Source of the DNA: a virus
Reading direction: 5' to 3' (one strand)
Length of the DNA stretch: 35,341 nucleotides
IMG/VR virus record: IMGVR_UViG_3300023178_000142
Span: 1-35,341 of that record
In this document: positions 1 through 7,406 of the stretch, piece after piece
Numbering within the stretch: position 1 is the stretch's first letter
How the letters are laid out: every line of letters starts with the position of its first letter
Translations under genes and position numbers: made by a program
Notes under the pieces: generated by a model
The model's database searches: none
What the model was told of the DNA's origin: nothing
Seen by the model: the letters and a program-made list of their open reading frames with translations, nothing else

Positions 1-1
1 T

Positions 2-784
2 CCAGGCAATGCTAGTTGGGTTGCACCGTTGGAGTATACCAACGATACACAAATGAAAAACTATACACAAAGTATTTGGAACAAATACGGATGGATATTT
101 AAAATAGGTCTAACAAATAGACAAGGCTGCGGACTTGTATTCGATACAAGATATACAGACCCTGAAGATGCAAAACAAGAATTTTTAAAACAAGCAGAAA
201 ATCGTAATATCAAAGAACCTAGATTAATAACTTGGGAGCCAAAACGATACAAAACACCAGCAGTACAAAATACATTTGCAATAGGTATGAGTGCAGGATT
301 TGTTGAACCAATGGAAGCAAATGCACTATACATTACTATTGCAACTATTAAAGGTGTTGAACGTGCATTAAACAATAACAACATAGACGAATACAATCGT
401 AGAGTTGGATTTACTATTGATGACATTGCCGATTTTATCGATGTGCATTACACACTTTGTAACAAAGGTTCAAGTGAATTTTGGAACGCACAACGTCAAA
501 GAGGCATAGAACAAAACCATGTAGATATGCTGTTAAAAAAATACAACAGCAAATATCACAACATAGGACATGCTGTTGAATACTGGACTATGTTTCCAGA
601 TTATATGTGGTTAGAACTTGCAGCAGGATGGACTAAAAATATAGATAAGTTTAAAAAAGATATTCCTGCAGAAACAATAAAAAAATTTAAAGAAATTGTT
701 GACATAAGAAAATTACAAATGCATAATGTAATGAAGAACGCACAAGATTACAAACAGTTTATAACGGAGTTTCATAATGTATAA
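2..784 (+). CDS. Flavin-dependent tryptophan-halogenase-like protein, C-terminal part (5' end outside window)
   Basis: The reading frame is open from the first complete codon (position 2) to TAA at 782-784, giving 260 visible residues. The TTG at 29 is inside the gene and is not its start. The sequence resembles the C-terminal half of the FAD-dependent tryptophan halogenase family (PrnA-like), which uses FADH2, O2 and halide to halogenate an aromatic substrate. Two family landmarks are present but altered: the W-x-W-x-I-P region reads W-I-F-K-I-G (92-109), and the halide-site segment usually E-P-L-E-S-T-G reads E-P-M-E-A-N-A (305-325). The nucleotide-binding N-terminus and the catalytic lysine lie upstream of the window. 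The stop overlaps the next gene by 8 bp, so the two are probably translationally coupled. Halogenase homologs are known in marine T4-like phages. Family membership is fairly sure; true halogenating activity is doubtful given the altered motifs. Confidence 0.8.
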   Translation, partial: PGNASWVAPLEYTNDTQMKNYTQSIWNKYGWIFKIGLTNRQGCGLVFDTRYTDPEDAKQEFLKQAENRNIKEPRLITWEPKRYKTPAVQNTFAIGMSAGFVEPMEANALYITIATIKGVERALNNNNIDEYNRRVGFTIDDIADFIDVHYTLCNKGSSEFWNAQRQRGIEQNHVDMLLKKYNSKYHNIGHAVEYWTMFPDYMWLELAAGWTKNIDKFKKDIPAETIKKFKEIVDIRKLQMHNVMKNAQDYKQFITEFHNV

Positions 785-1364
785 ATTTGAAATCTATGAC
801 GGCAGTCAAGATTTAACACAATGGTTTAAAGACGCAAAAGAGCACGGATACTACAACAACAGTAGTAAGGAAATGCTAATTGATTATATTGCAAAATACG
901 AAGATGCAACACTGTTTTTGCTTTATTACAATGATCGAATTGTTGGTAATAGTGTTGTACATAGTTTAAAAGAATTAAGCATACTTGGTAAAGATGCATA
1001 TCGTATCGGTGCAAGAACTTGTTTGATACGAGACCATATTGATGGTAATAGAGTATATGCACCTGCTAATGGTCCGGTAAATCATCACACTGTACAAATG
1101 CTATTACCTGTGTGTATTGAGCATGTAGGTAGAGATAAACCAGTTTATATCAGCACACACGAAGGCGGAGTAGGCAGTCAAGATCGTGTACACAAAGTAT
1201 GGACGTACTTTACAAATAAACTAGGTATTACTACTGATAGTATTGAAATTGAATACAAAGGCACATTCCAAACATTTAGACGCATTGATGTAGATAGAAT
1301 GTACGAACTGCTAAAAGAAGCAAGATGGCCCGAAGCTGAACAAGCCATTCCTTTGTTTAGTTAA
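777..1364 (+). CDS. Conserved hypothetical protein, possibly GNAT-like acyltransferase
   Basis: This 195-residue protein starts at ATG 777 inside the end of the halogenase-like gene. GGAG at 766-769 gives a 7-nt spacing that supports this start. The first 110 residues have the feel of a GNAT fold: a helical N-terminus, the strand LFLLYYNDRIVG near residues 47-58 and a later strand pair. I do not see the usual acetyl-CoA loop (Q/R-x-x-G-x-G/A), so the assignment is tentative. There is no signal peptide or membrane segment. Coupling to the halogenase-like gene suggests a common substrate or pathway, which is inference. The TAA stop (1362-1364) overlaps the stop of the convergent radical SAM gene. 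It could equally be a phage-specific protein of unknown function. Confidence 0.6.
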   Translation: MYKFEIYDGSQDLTQWFKDAKEHGYYNNSSKEMLIDYIAKYEDATLFLLYYNDRIVGNSVVHSLKELSILGKDAYRIGARTCLIRDHIDGNRVYAPANGPVNHHTVQMLLPVCIEHVGRDKPVYISTHEGGVGSQDRVHKVWTYFTNKLGITTDSIEIEYKGTFQTFRRIDVDRMYELLKEARWPEAEQAIPLFS

Positions 1365-2734
1365 ACATACTTTTTACAAAGTTCAAAAAAGTCTGCCATT
1401 TCAGGAAACGCTGCGTTAAAATCATTACCGCGGCGTTTATCTTGTTCAGTAAAGAAGTTATAAAAATCTGCTCTGCCTTGCATAATCTTTTCTAATGGAT
1501 ATTCAGTCTTATCCATGTAATCAACTACACGACGAAACTTTTCATACTCAATAGTACTAAACTTGTCCTTGCGATTATCGTCAACATTTTCTTTGATAAA
1601 TTGCAAGTGATCACGCATGTAACTCATATATTCTTTTGGAAGTATATTAATATCATACTGTAATGGCTCCTTAAGGTAAGGTGTGTCAAAGCCTAAACGC
1701 TGCCAACGATATGTGTCAACATTGTTGTACTTGGCACGCCATTCAAGAATTTTTTCAAGCAAACTGCGGAATGTTGTTACACTAAAGATGTTGAATGTAA
1801 TCATCAGTGTCATAGGTGCTGTAGTGTTACGCATCCAATAATCTAGATTACGTTCAAATACTTCTACATCTAGTCCATCACGAATATACTCCGCACGTTT
1901 ACCCCAAGTGTCAATACTACTAAACAACTTAAAACGTCTAATCTTATTATTTGTTAACAAATCGTTTACACGGTTAGTAAACTTTTCTAATTGACGTGGT
2001 TTGCCACCTAAGTTACTATTACAATTAAGTTCCAAGTCTGGCTTAGGGTCTGCATCTAGAGCATCAAACAATCTATATGTACTTTGCTGTATTGTAGGTT
2101 CGCCGCCTGTAATACGCAGAATAGTAAGCTCTTTACTAAGCTCAGGCCACCATCTCCAAAATGCATCAAGGTATGGATTGTTCTCTTCAGGGTAAATGTT
2201 AAACCAGTCGATGTCACAACGGTGGTTGCGTACATTAGTATAAGGACCGTGTTGTGCAATTTCTTGATAATATCTACTGCTTGCTTTAGGGTGACAGTAG
2301 CCGCAACGGAAGTTACACTCATTACCAAATGACACTTCTAAATACTCTGGATTTACGTTAAACTGCGATCCACCTTCTTTGACTGCTTGTAGTCTATGTT
2401 TAAAGAAAATAGTTTGGTTACGCTGTTTACGATCACTAATGTAATCTGCACCCATGTTTTCAATGTTCCAGCAATACTGACATCCAGCACACTGTTTACC
2501 TTCCATCATTTCTTGACGCTCTGCTTTTTTGATAGCAGTGTTATGAATTGCACTAGGATTAGTTTTAATTTCTTCTACATCAATCTTATGAGGAGCAGGA
2601 TGATAACAACTGTGTGTTTCGCCTGTTTGAAAATAGATGTTAGCATGATACCATTTAGCAAAACAAAATGTAGGAGAAATTTCTTTTGTTATAGCATCAA
2701 TGCGTTTGATTTCTTCGCTTTCGCTACGTTCCAT
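1361..2734 (-). CDS. Radical SAM protein with N-terminal twitch/SPASM-like cysteine cluster
   Basis: A 457-residue radical SAM enzyme. The core [4Fe-4S]/SAM motif C-N-F-R-C-G-Y-C (Cys140, 144, 147) is intact and is followed by the SAM-contacting GGEP motif at residues 210-213. Ahead of the core lie Cys24, Cys43 and a C-A-G-C-Q-Y-C group (Cys82, 85, 88). This matches the architecture remembered for twitch-domain radical SAM proteins, where an auxiliary Fe-S domain precedes the barrel. Such enzymes often modify peptides or small molecules, but no precursor-peptide gene is visible. It is the last gene of the minus-strand enzyme operon; its ATG shares one base with the stop of the upstream 306-aa gene (TAATG). 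Its end overlaps the convergent plus-strand gene by 4 bp. The enzyme class is secure; the substrate is unknown. Confidence 0.9.
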   Translation of the reverse strand: MERSESEEIKRIDAITKEISPTFCFAKWYHANIYFQTGETHSCYHPAPHKIDVEEIKTNPSAIHNTAIKKAERQEMMEGKQCAGCQYCWNIENMGADYISDRKQRNQTIFFKHRLQAVKEGGSQFNVNPEYLEVSFGNECNFRCGYCHPKASSRYYQEIAQHGPYTNVRNHRCDIDWFNIYPEENNPYLDAFWRWWPELSKELTILRITGGEPTIQQSTYRLFDALDADPKPDLELNCNSNLGGKPRQLEKFTNRVNDLLTNNKIRRFKLFSSIDTWGKRAEYIRDGLDVEVFERNLDYWMRNTTAPMTLMITFNIFSVTTFRSLLEKILEWRAKYNNVDTYRWQRLGFDTPYLKEPLQYDINILPKEYMSYMRDHLQFIKENVDDNRKDKFSTIEYEKFRRVVDYMDKTEYPLEKIMQGRADFYNFFTEQDKRRGNDFNAAFPEMADFFELCKKYV

Positions 2735-3654
2735 TATTCTCTATCCAAAAATTGTTTGCTGTTATCACGTGCAGGATTTTGATACACTGTTTTAAAGAAC
2801 AAACTTTGATTACCGTTGAGCGGTTCAGCAGCAATAGGCAAATCAAGTTCTTCAATTAACTTGTAACCAAGATCAACTGTATCTTCTTCCATTTGATCTT
2901 CATCAATGTCTTTGCTATCCCAATATTCATTGAGCCAGTCAAAGTCACGTACATTAATAAAGTCCCAGTCTGTACACATTGTTTTGTACAAACCTTCTCT
3001 AGCACCATAGATAGCCCAACGACCGTTTTCTACATCTGCACCTACCATTAGCCAGATATACAAACGATGCAAGTTTTTCCAATGGTTTTTATGGAAATCT
3101 TCTACACTAACACGCAAGCCTTGATCTAGTGCCATTTTAACACCTTCACGAAATCCTGCTCTCCATGCTTGTTTTGGTGTAGCGTTATTATAAATGTCAC
3201 TAAATGTTCCATTCATTTGAACATATTCGGTATCCCAACAAAAATCTACTTGTGCATGTGGATTGTTTGGATCTGCGTTTTCATGTGTACGCATGTTAAG
3301 TACATGTTGCTTAGGCCAGCATTTAATGCCACCATTTCCGTACTTGAGTCCGTTGATGGTATTTTCAGCAGTCCAGCTAATAACTTTATTAGTTAAATCT
3401 GTGTTTTCGTCAAAGTTGATCACTTGCGTAAGAAAATCATCGCGTATTCTATTGTCGCCATCGATTGTAATAAATCTGTCTGTGGTAGATTTCTCAGCGG
3501 CTGCTTTGTGAGCACTGTCACTGCCTTTTACACCATGTACACGTTCTGCCCAAGGTACTTTTTTGCAAAGGTCGGCATAGTTTTGTTCTGCGTTAGGCTC
3601 ATCATAGCTCAAGTATATAATATCGTAGTCAACGACACGAAAAGTGTTACTCAT
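2734..3654 (-). CDS. Glycosyltransferase-like (GT-A/family 2-like) protein
   Basis: A 306-residue protein with a GT-A-like start. A first strand (DIIYLSYDEP, 11-20) is followed by V-H-G-V-K-G-S-D around 39-46, then the strand FITIDGDN (61-68) with an acidic DGD motif at 65-67. In GT-A enzymes such an acidic motif binds the metal and nucleotide-sugar. The C-terminal half is rich in Trp and acidic residues and lacks membrane segments, so a soluble enzyme is expected. Proteins of this kind recur in marine T4-like phages, often annotated as glycosyltransferase family 2 or hypothetical. It overlaps the upstream 186-aa gene by 8 bp and the radical SAM gene by 1 bp, so it is part of the same operon. 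Donor and acceptor are unknown. Confidence 0.65.
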   Translation of the reverse strand: MSNTFRVVDYDIIYLSYDEPNAEQNYADLCKKVPWAERVHGVKGSDSAHKAAAEKSTTDRFITIDGDNRIRDDFLTQVINFDENTDLTNKVISWTAENTINGLKYGNGGIKCWPKQHVLNMRTHENADPNNPHAQVDFCWDTEYVQMNGTFSDIYNNATPKQAWRAGFREGVKMALDQGLRVSVEDFHKNHWKNLHRLYIWLMVGADVENGRWAIYGAREGLYKTMCTDWDFINVRDFDWLNEYWDSKDIDEDQMEEDTVDLGYKLIEELDLPIAAEPLNGNQSLFFKTVYQNPARDNSKQFLDRE

Positions 3655-4207
3655 TTATTACCTCGTGTAAATAAGATCCGAATCTTCTTATAGTATAAAT
3701 GCTAATGTCTAGATTGTCAAACTCAAAGTCGTAATCAAAAGGAATTTCGTTTCCATCAAACTTTAACAAACGATATAATATATTTGGATCACCTTTTTTT
3801 GTTATACTGTAAAATTGTTTTTGCGGAACAACCGAAATGTTTTGTTCTTGTAAATAACTATCTAACTGTTTGTGTACTTCTATACGCCAACATTTTTTAA
3901 TATTATCTTGTACAATTTTTATTTCAGCATAATCGTCATCAAGTGTTGAAGGCACTTCATATATAAACGCTTCTTTAGAATATGCATTTTCAAATTCAAT
4001 TCGAGATTTCAACACATACTTTTTTTCAATAAAATCATAATCAACAATATAATCAATTAATCTTTCACGGCCGTCTAAGATAGGCTGAATTTTTTCAAAC
4101 TCAATTTCAAAGCTATCTAATAGCTCATCAGGACGTCTGCCAATTCTATGAATGACTCCATTTTTATCAAACGAGACATATCTTTTTTGATCTATAGTGA
4201 TACTCAT
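3647..4207 (-). CDS. Conserved hypothetical protein of the glycosyltransferase operon
   Basis: A 186-residue acidic protein with no function I recognise. The N-terminus (VSFDKNGVIHRIGRRPDE, about 11-28) looks like a short beta hairpin leading into a glutamate-rich helix. The middle contains alternating hydrophobic strands. There is no cysteine cluster, nucleotide-binding loop, signal peptide or membrane segment. The ATG follows directly on the stop of the 282-aa glycosyltransferase-like gene (TAAATG), and its own end overlaps the next gene by 8 bp, so it is made with two GT-A-like enzymes on one transcript. A virion or adaptor role is possible, as similar beta-rich small proteins occur in phage structural regions. 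The context is firm; the role is unknown. Confidence 0.6.
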   Translation of the reverse strand: MSITIDQKRYVSFDKNGVIHRIGRRPDELLDSFEIEFEKIQPILDGRERLIDYIVDYDFIEKKYVLKSRIEFENAYSKEAFIYEVPSTLDDDYAEIKIVQDNIKKCWRIEVHKQLDSYLQEQNISVVPQKQFYSITKKGDPNILYRLLKFDGNEIPFDYDFEFDNLDISIYTIRRFGSYLHEVINE

Positions 4208-5056
4208 TTATAATCCTAAATATGTTTTATACTTGTTTACAATGCGTTCTGTAACAAAGTCGTTCTCTGTGTAATGAAACACTCCACTTTGTTTGTAATT
4301 TCCAATTTTTAAAACTAAATCATCTGTTAAATATACTCCAACATTGTCTTGCCAACGATGGGTATAGTTGTTATTCCAGTTTTGTATTTTTGATTTCATA
4401 TGTACAAAAGTAGGATACGACGATCTAGTATTTGTAATTTGTGTTTCGCAATCCATAATACGTGCTGCAATAGCTGCATTTAAATCCATACTACAAAAAT
4501 TTTGATAAGTTTTGCCACCTGCATGTTGCTTGTAAAACTGCTGATAGTTGTTTGTTATCATTTCCATCCAGGTATAAAATTCATGAGCTAGTTCAGATTT
4601 TTTAAACCAATGAAATCCACTGTACAAGTTTGGCAAATTAAATTTATCAAAGGCTCTACGATAATACGTTCCAGATACTTCTTCGCCTCTATAAGTTAGT
4701 ACTTTGCTAGTGTAATACAGATCATAATTTTGTAAAAATTCAAACCATGTGGTTAGGTCTTGTAAAACCAACATATCTGTATCCATTACAACTGTTTCTG
4801 TATAAGGAATAGCATGATATATTTTCCAACGATTGCTTACTTTCCATGTTTCGTTTTCAGCATGATCTCCCCAAGGTATTTCTACAATGTGATCAAACAA
4901 CTTCTGATATTCATCTGGAACAGTGTCATTGGTAATTAAACAAATACTTACATCAGTATTAGTAGCATGTATACTCATTGCAGCAAGACATGCTTGTTCG
5001 ATATAATTTGAATTTTCTGTATTTTGTGCTAAAAAAGTAAAGTTCTTAGTCGTCAA
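4208..5056 (-). CDS. Glycosyltransferase-like protein (GT8-like nucleotide-sugar transferase), TTG start
   Basis: A 282-residue protein with the layout of nucleotide-diphospho-sugar transferases. It has an N-terminal Rossmann-like half, then the strand TVVMDTDMLVL (88-98) carrying a DxD motif at 92-94, and a later N-W-N-N-N-Y segment of the kind that closes the acceptor side in GT8-like enzymes. The frame has no ATG before position 5056. A TGA lies nine codons upstream of the TTG, and GGAGAG stands 5 nt in front of it, so TTG is the best start. The gene overlaps the end of the 277-aa paralog by 11 bp. The shared V-M-D-T-D strand and similar length indicate that these two enzymes are distant paralogs. 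The fold is likely; sugar and target are unknown. Confidence 0.72.
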   Translation of the reverse strand: MTTKNFTFLAQNTENSNYIEQACLAAMSIHATNTDVSICLITNDTVPDEYQKLFDHIVEIPWGDHAENETWKVSNRWKIYHAIPYTETVVMDTDMLVLQDLTTWFEFLQNYDLYYTSKVLTYRGEEVSGTYYRRAFDKFNLPNLYSGFHWFKKSELAHEFYTWMEMITNNYQQFYKQHAGGKTYQNFCSMDLNAAIAARIMDCETQITNTRSSYPTFVHMKSKIQNWNNNYTHRWQDNVGVYLTDDLVLKIGNYKQSGVFHYTENDFVTERIVNKYKTYLGL

Positions 5057-5879
5057 TGCATCTCTCCAAACTAAACTTGTTCATAATATGTATATCATTG
5101 TCTTTTATTTGTGCAAGTGTGTACTCACCTAATCTGTTTTCTTTTTCAACTAAGAATTTAAAAGTATTGTCTGTTATATCAACAAGTACATCTCTATCAA
5201 TAGTATAAAATTTTGTGCCAGGCATTTTACCAACGAAATTACCTTGTTGATAACCATTCATAATATGTGCTGCTATACTAAATGCAAAGTCGTTTCTATA
5301 TGTTGTATTACTAAATTGAAATACACTTCTATAATGCCAATAATTTTCCTTGATATGCTTTACAAGATCAAAGAAAATTTTGTTTAATTCAGTTTTTCTA
5401 AAGAAAATAACAGTAGCCCAATAAAAGTCTACACTAGTATCGCTGATAGTTTTAAATTCAGGAGTATCACTATAGATTCCTAAATGTACTGCATCCTTGT
5501 ACAGCAAAAGATCTTTATGTTGTACAAAACAATTACTTAATGTATTGCTGGCAATAATATAATCTGTATCCATTACAAGTGTCTCTTCATAAGGAGATAA
5601 CTCGTAACTCATTTCTCTGCCGGCATTTTTAAAATTAAGTTTTGTCTTATATAATGCACCGTCTTGATAACGTTTAGTTGATAAAGTTTCAGATGATAAA
5701 AATATAATTTTATCAAAGTTTTCTACATAGTTTGGATATTTTGCAACAATATCAACGTCGGTCACAATACTAGTGGGCAAGTCTAAATACTTGCTTATGC
5801 GTGAGGCAAGGAAATTAGCTTGCTTTACATAGTCTATGCTTTCGTTGTTATATGCAAATAATAATACGCCTTTGCTCAT
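5046..5879 (-). CDS. Glycosyltransferase-like protein (GT-A fold, paralog of the 282-aa protein)
   Basis: A 277-residue protein with the same plan as its downstream neighbour. An N-terminal strand GVLLFAYNNES (4-14) is followed by a Rossmann-like segment (SIVTDVDIVAKY) and the strand TLVMDTDYII (100-109) with a DxD motif at 104-106. A second half rich in aromatic residues follows. No membrane segment or signal peptide is visible. The start ATG overlaps the TGA of the 115-aa gene (ATGA), a typical coupled junction. Possible targets are a host surface glycan, phage DNA or a virion protein, and the sequence does not distinguish them. The glycosyltransferase fold is likely from the DTD strand and the clustering of three such genes. 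Confidence 0.68.
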   Translation of the reverse strand: MSKGVLLFAYNNESIDYVKQANFLASRISKYLDLPTSIVTDVDIVAKYPNYVENFDKIIFLSSETLSTKRYQDGALYKTKLNFKNAGREMSYELSPYEETLVMDTDYIIASNTLSNCFVQHKDLLLYKDAVHLGIYSDTPEFKTISDTSVDFYWATVIFFRKTELNKIFFDLVKHIKENYWHYRSVFQFSNTTYRNDFAFSIAAHIMNGYQQGNFVGKMPGTKFYTIDRDVLVDITDNTFKFLVEKENRLGEYTLAQIKDNDIHIMNKFSLERCIDD

Positions 5880-6223
5880 AAATCCATTATACTTTCAACA
5901 GAACGGTTTTTCTTTAATTTGTTATATTCAGTGAAATAAGTATTAGTTGCTTCAAAGTACTTACTAACTACTGAACTTGTAAAACTTTCTAAATCTGTTA
6001 CTTCAACCGGAATATCATTATCGTCTACAAGAATAGTGCTTGTTTGTTCCATTGCTAACAAACTTTGACAAAAACTTACCAGTTGTTGTGTAACCTTAAA
6101 TTGTCCACCGTTGTGATAGTAGACTAAATTTTCTTGATGTTGTTCTTTAAGTAAACGTTTTTGGTTATTTAATGTAACCATATAGTTACTAATATCTAAT
6201 GCTTTTTCCAAGCGTTCGTCCAT
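5876..6223 (-). CDS. Small conserved hypothetical protein, first gene of the enzyme operon
   Basis: A 115-residue protein with a long predicted N-terminal helix rich in Lys/Glu/Gln (about residues 1-32), then a Q-F-K-V-T-Q-Q-L helix and an acidic linker (VDDNDIPVEV, 66-75). No catalytic motif is visible. The ATG at 6221-6223 is preceded by GGAG and stands about 20 nt downstream of the predicted start of the sigma70-type transcript, so it is the leading gene of the operon. It overlaps the next gene by 4 bp (ATGA). Small helical proteins in this place are remembered from other marine T4-like phages, without known function. A chaperone or adaptor for the neighbouring enzymes is possible but is inference. 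Confidence 0.6.
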   Translation of the reverse strand: MDERLEKALDISNYMVTLNNQKRLLKEQHQENLVYYHNGGQFKVTQQLVSFCQSLLAMEQTSTILVDDNDIPVEVTDLESFTSSVVSKYFEATNTYFTEYNKLKKNRSVESIMDL

Positions 6224-6244
6224 ACTAATCTCCGTAGAATTGTT

Positions 6245-6278
6245 AGTATAGTATATACAACTTTTTTAAAATTGTCAA
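6245..6278 (-). promoter_or_regulatory. Sigma70-type promoter for the glycosyltransferase/radical SAM operon
   Basis: On the minus strand TTGACA (6273-6278) is followed after exactly 17 bp by TATACT (6250-6255). A second, overlapping TATACT lies at 6245-6250. The -35 is consensus and the -10 has one mismatch. It lies in the 66-bp gap between the 355-aa and 115-aa genes, with GGAG before the ATG at 6223. No T4-type late box occurs here, so host-RNA-polymerase-type (early or middle) expression is inferred. Confidence 0.75.
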
Positions 6279-6289
6279 TGAAATACTGG

Positions 6290-7357
6290 TTAAAGATTTT
6301 TATCAGTAGCACCAGTTGGAGGATCTAGTTTGATAGCATCGTATGTAGTAGGTGTGCCGCCTTCTGTAATAGTAAACTCGCTATCAGGATAACGTGTTCT
6401 AAATTCACTAGTAATGGTTGCAGTTACGGGTTCATCGATTCTACCAGGTACATAACCTTCAACTTGACCGCCAGTACCTTGATCACTGTCATCAAATACT
6501 GCTTCCAATATTATTTGAGAGTTGTTAGGTACAACCATAACTAATCTAAATTGGTTATTGCTATAAATATTTTGGCCAAACGTAGGATTAAAGAAGCCGC
6601 CGTTGATACTATAAACTGTTGTACCGGCTGTTAAAAAGCCGCCACTTACAGTACTGTTACCGCTCATCGTAGCACTGTCATAACTCAACGAAGCAGAACC
6701 GCTGCTATAACAAACCCAGTTACCGTTTTGTTTGCGGCCAATACTTAGTGTTCCCATTGCACTTAGGATACGTGCCCAATCGCCGTCTTTGGTAGTTGCT
6801 GTTCCGCTTGTGCCGCCTGTAGCACTAGCATTAAATCTAATTAGGCCGCCTGCATTTAAATACCAGTTTCTAAAATTCTGGTTTTGAAATGAAATTGTAA
6901 TTCTATGAGAAATAATATCAACAGTATCACCCCATGTGTTGCCTGCTTTTGTAGATACCATAGTAGTACCACTTGGATAACTTGCACGTACAAAGTCTGT
7001 TGAAAAACTTGCTTCTGGAAAGTTAAACGGAGAGCTATCGTCGAACCCTGTTACTAGACCTTGCAAACTTTGCCATGTTGTAATATCAGACCACTCAATT
7101 AAATCTGTCGAATCTACTTTGCCTAGGTCAGTGGCTGCTGATGGAGATACTGCATTATTTTGATGCACGTAACCTGCTTCCATGTCAAGATACAGTTCAC
7201 GTTGTTGCTGAGACGTAACTAACTGAGTTGCACCGCCTGCAACTGTACTACTTAATAATGCTCTACCATAACCCGTTGAATTTCTTCCGATAGTTGGATC
7301 AACTGCCGAACGGATGTTGTTATAATTCAACGCTGTTATTAAGTCATTTACTGCCAT
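6290..7357 (-). CDS. Virion-structural-like protein, paralog of the 303-aa protein
   Basis: A 355-residue, Ser/Thr/Gly-rich, beta-type protein with no signal peptide. Residues 18-45 match the start of the upstream 303-aa protein in pattern (IG-RNSTGYGRALLSS versus MG-TGTSGYGQVVLSN). Both share a central block near residue 150: H-R-x-x-x-x-F, then W-Y-L-N-A-G-G-L-I-R-F and a G-x-W-A-x-x-x-x-A-M-G segment, about 150-212 here. Similar proteins occur near fibre genes of marine T4-like phages and are annotated as structural or hypothetical. The C-terminus (PVTATITSEFRTRYPD) again resembles its paralog. The gene has its own sigma70-type promoter, and AAAGG precedes the ATG. A fibre-associated or virion decoration role is inferred. 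Confidence 0.65.
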   Translation of the reverse strand: MAVNDLITALNYNNIRSAVDPTIGRNSTGYGRALLSSTVAGGATQLVTSQQQRELYLDMEAGYVHQNNAVSPSAATDLGKVDSTDLIEWSDITTWQSLQGLVTGFDDSSPFNFPEASFSTDFVRASYPSGTTMVSTKAGNTWGDTVDIISHRITISFQNQNFRNWYLNAGGLIRFNASATGGTSGTATTKDGDWARILSAMGTLSIGRKQNGNWVCYSSGSASLSYDSATMSGNSTVSGGFLTAGTTVYSINGGFFNPTFGQNIYSNNQFRLVMVVPNNSQIILEAVFDDSDQGTGGQVEGYVPGRIDEPVTATITSEFRTRYPDSEFTITEGGTPTTYDAIKLDPPTGATDKNL

Positions 7358-7374
7358 ACTATACCTTTTTTCAA

Positions 7375-7403
7375 ATTATAACACACTTGAATTTAAAAAT
7401 CAA
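7375..7403 (-). promoter_or_regulatory. Sigma70-type promoter upstream of the 355-aa gene, overlapping a palindrome
   Basis: On the minus strand TTGATT (7398-7403) and a perfect TATAAT (7375-7380) are separated by 17 bp, with the ATG 18 bp past the -10. The -35 lies inside an imperfect 21-bp palindrome (7385-7405, arms ACTTGA/TCAAGT), which could be an operator. The gap contains no GATAAATA/TATAAATA late box. Confidence 0.65.
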
Positions 7404-7405
7404 GT
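7385..7405. repeat. Imperfect 21-bp palindrome (possible operator)
   Basis: Arms ACTTGA (7385-7390) and TCAAGT (7400-7405) are perfectly complementary, and the AT-rich centre adds three more pairs on each side broken by one mismatch. It covers the -35 element of the promoter before the 355-aa gene. As RNA it would be a weak hairpin without a following U-tract, so an operator reading fits better than a terminator. Confidence 0.4.
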
Positions 7406-7406
7406 A

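Noticed and set aside
1369-1392. Possible bidirectional terminator after the convergent stops (ACTTTTT / AAAAAGT)
   Set aside because: The stem has one G-C pair and a 10-nt loop inside the radical SAM coding end; too weak to call a terminator.
6285-6316. Inverted repeat ACTGGT / ACCAGT at the end of the 355-aa gene
   Set aside because: Six pairs with a 20-nt loop and no U-tract; expected by chance in AT-rich DNA.
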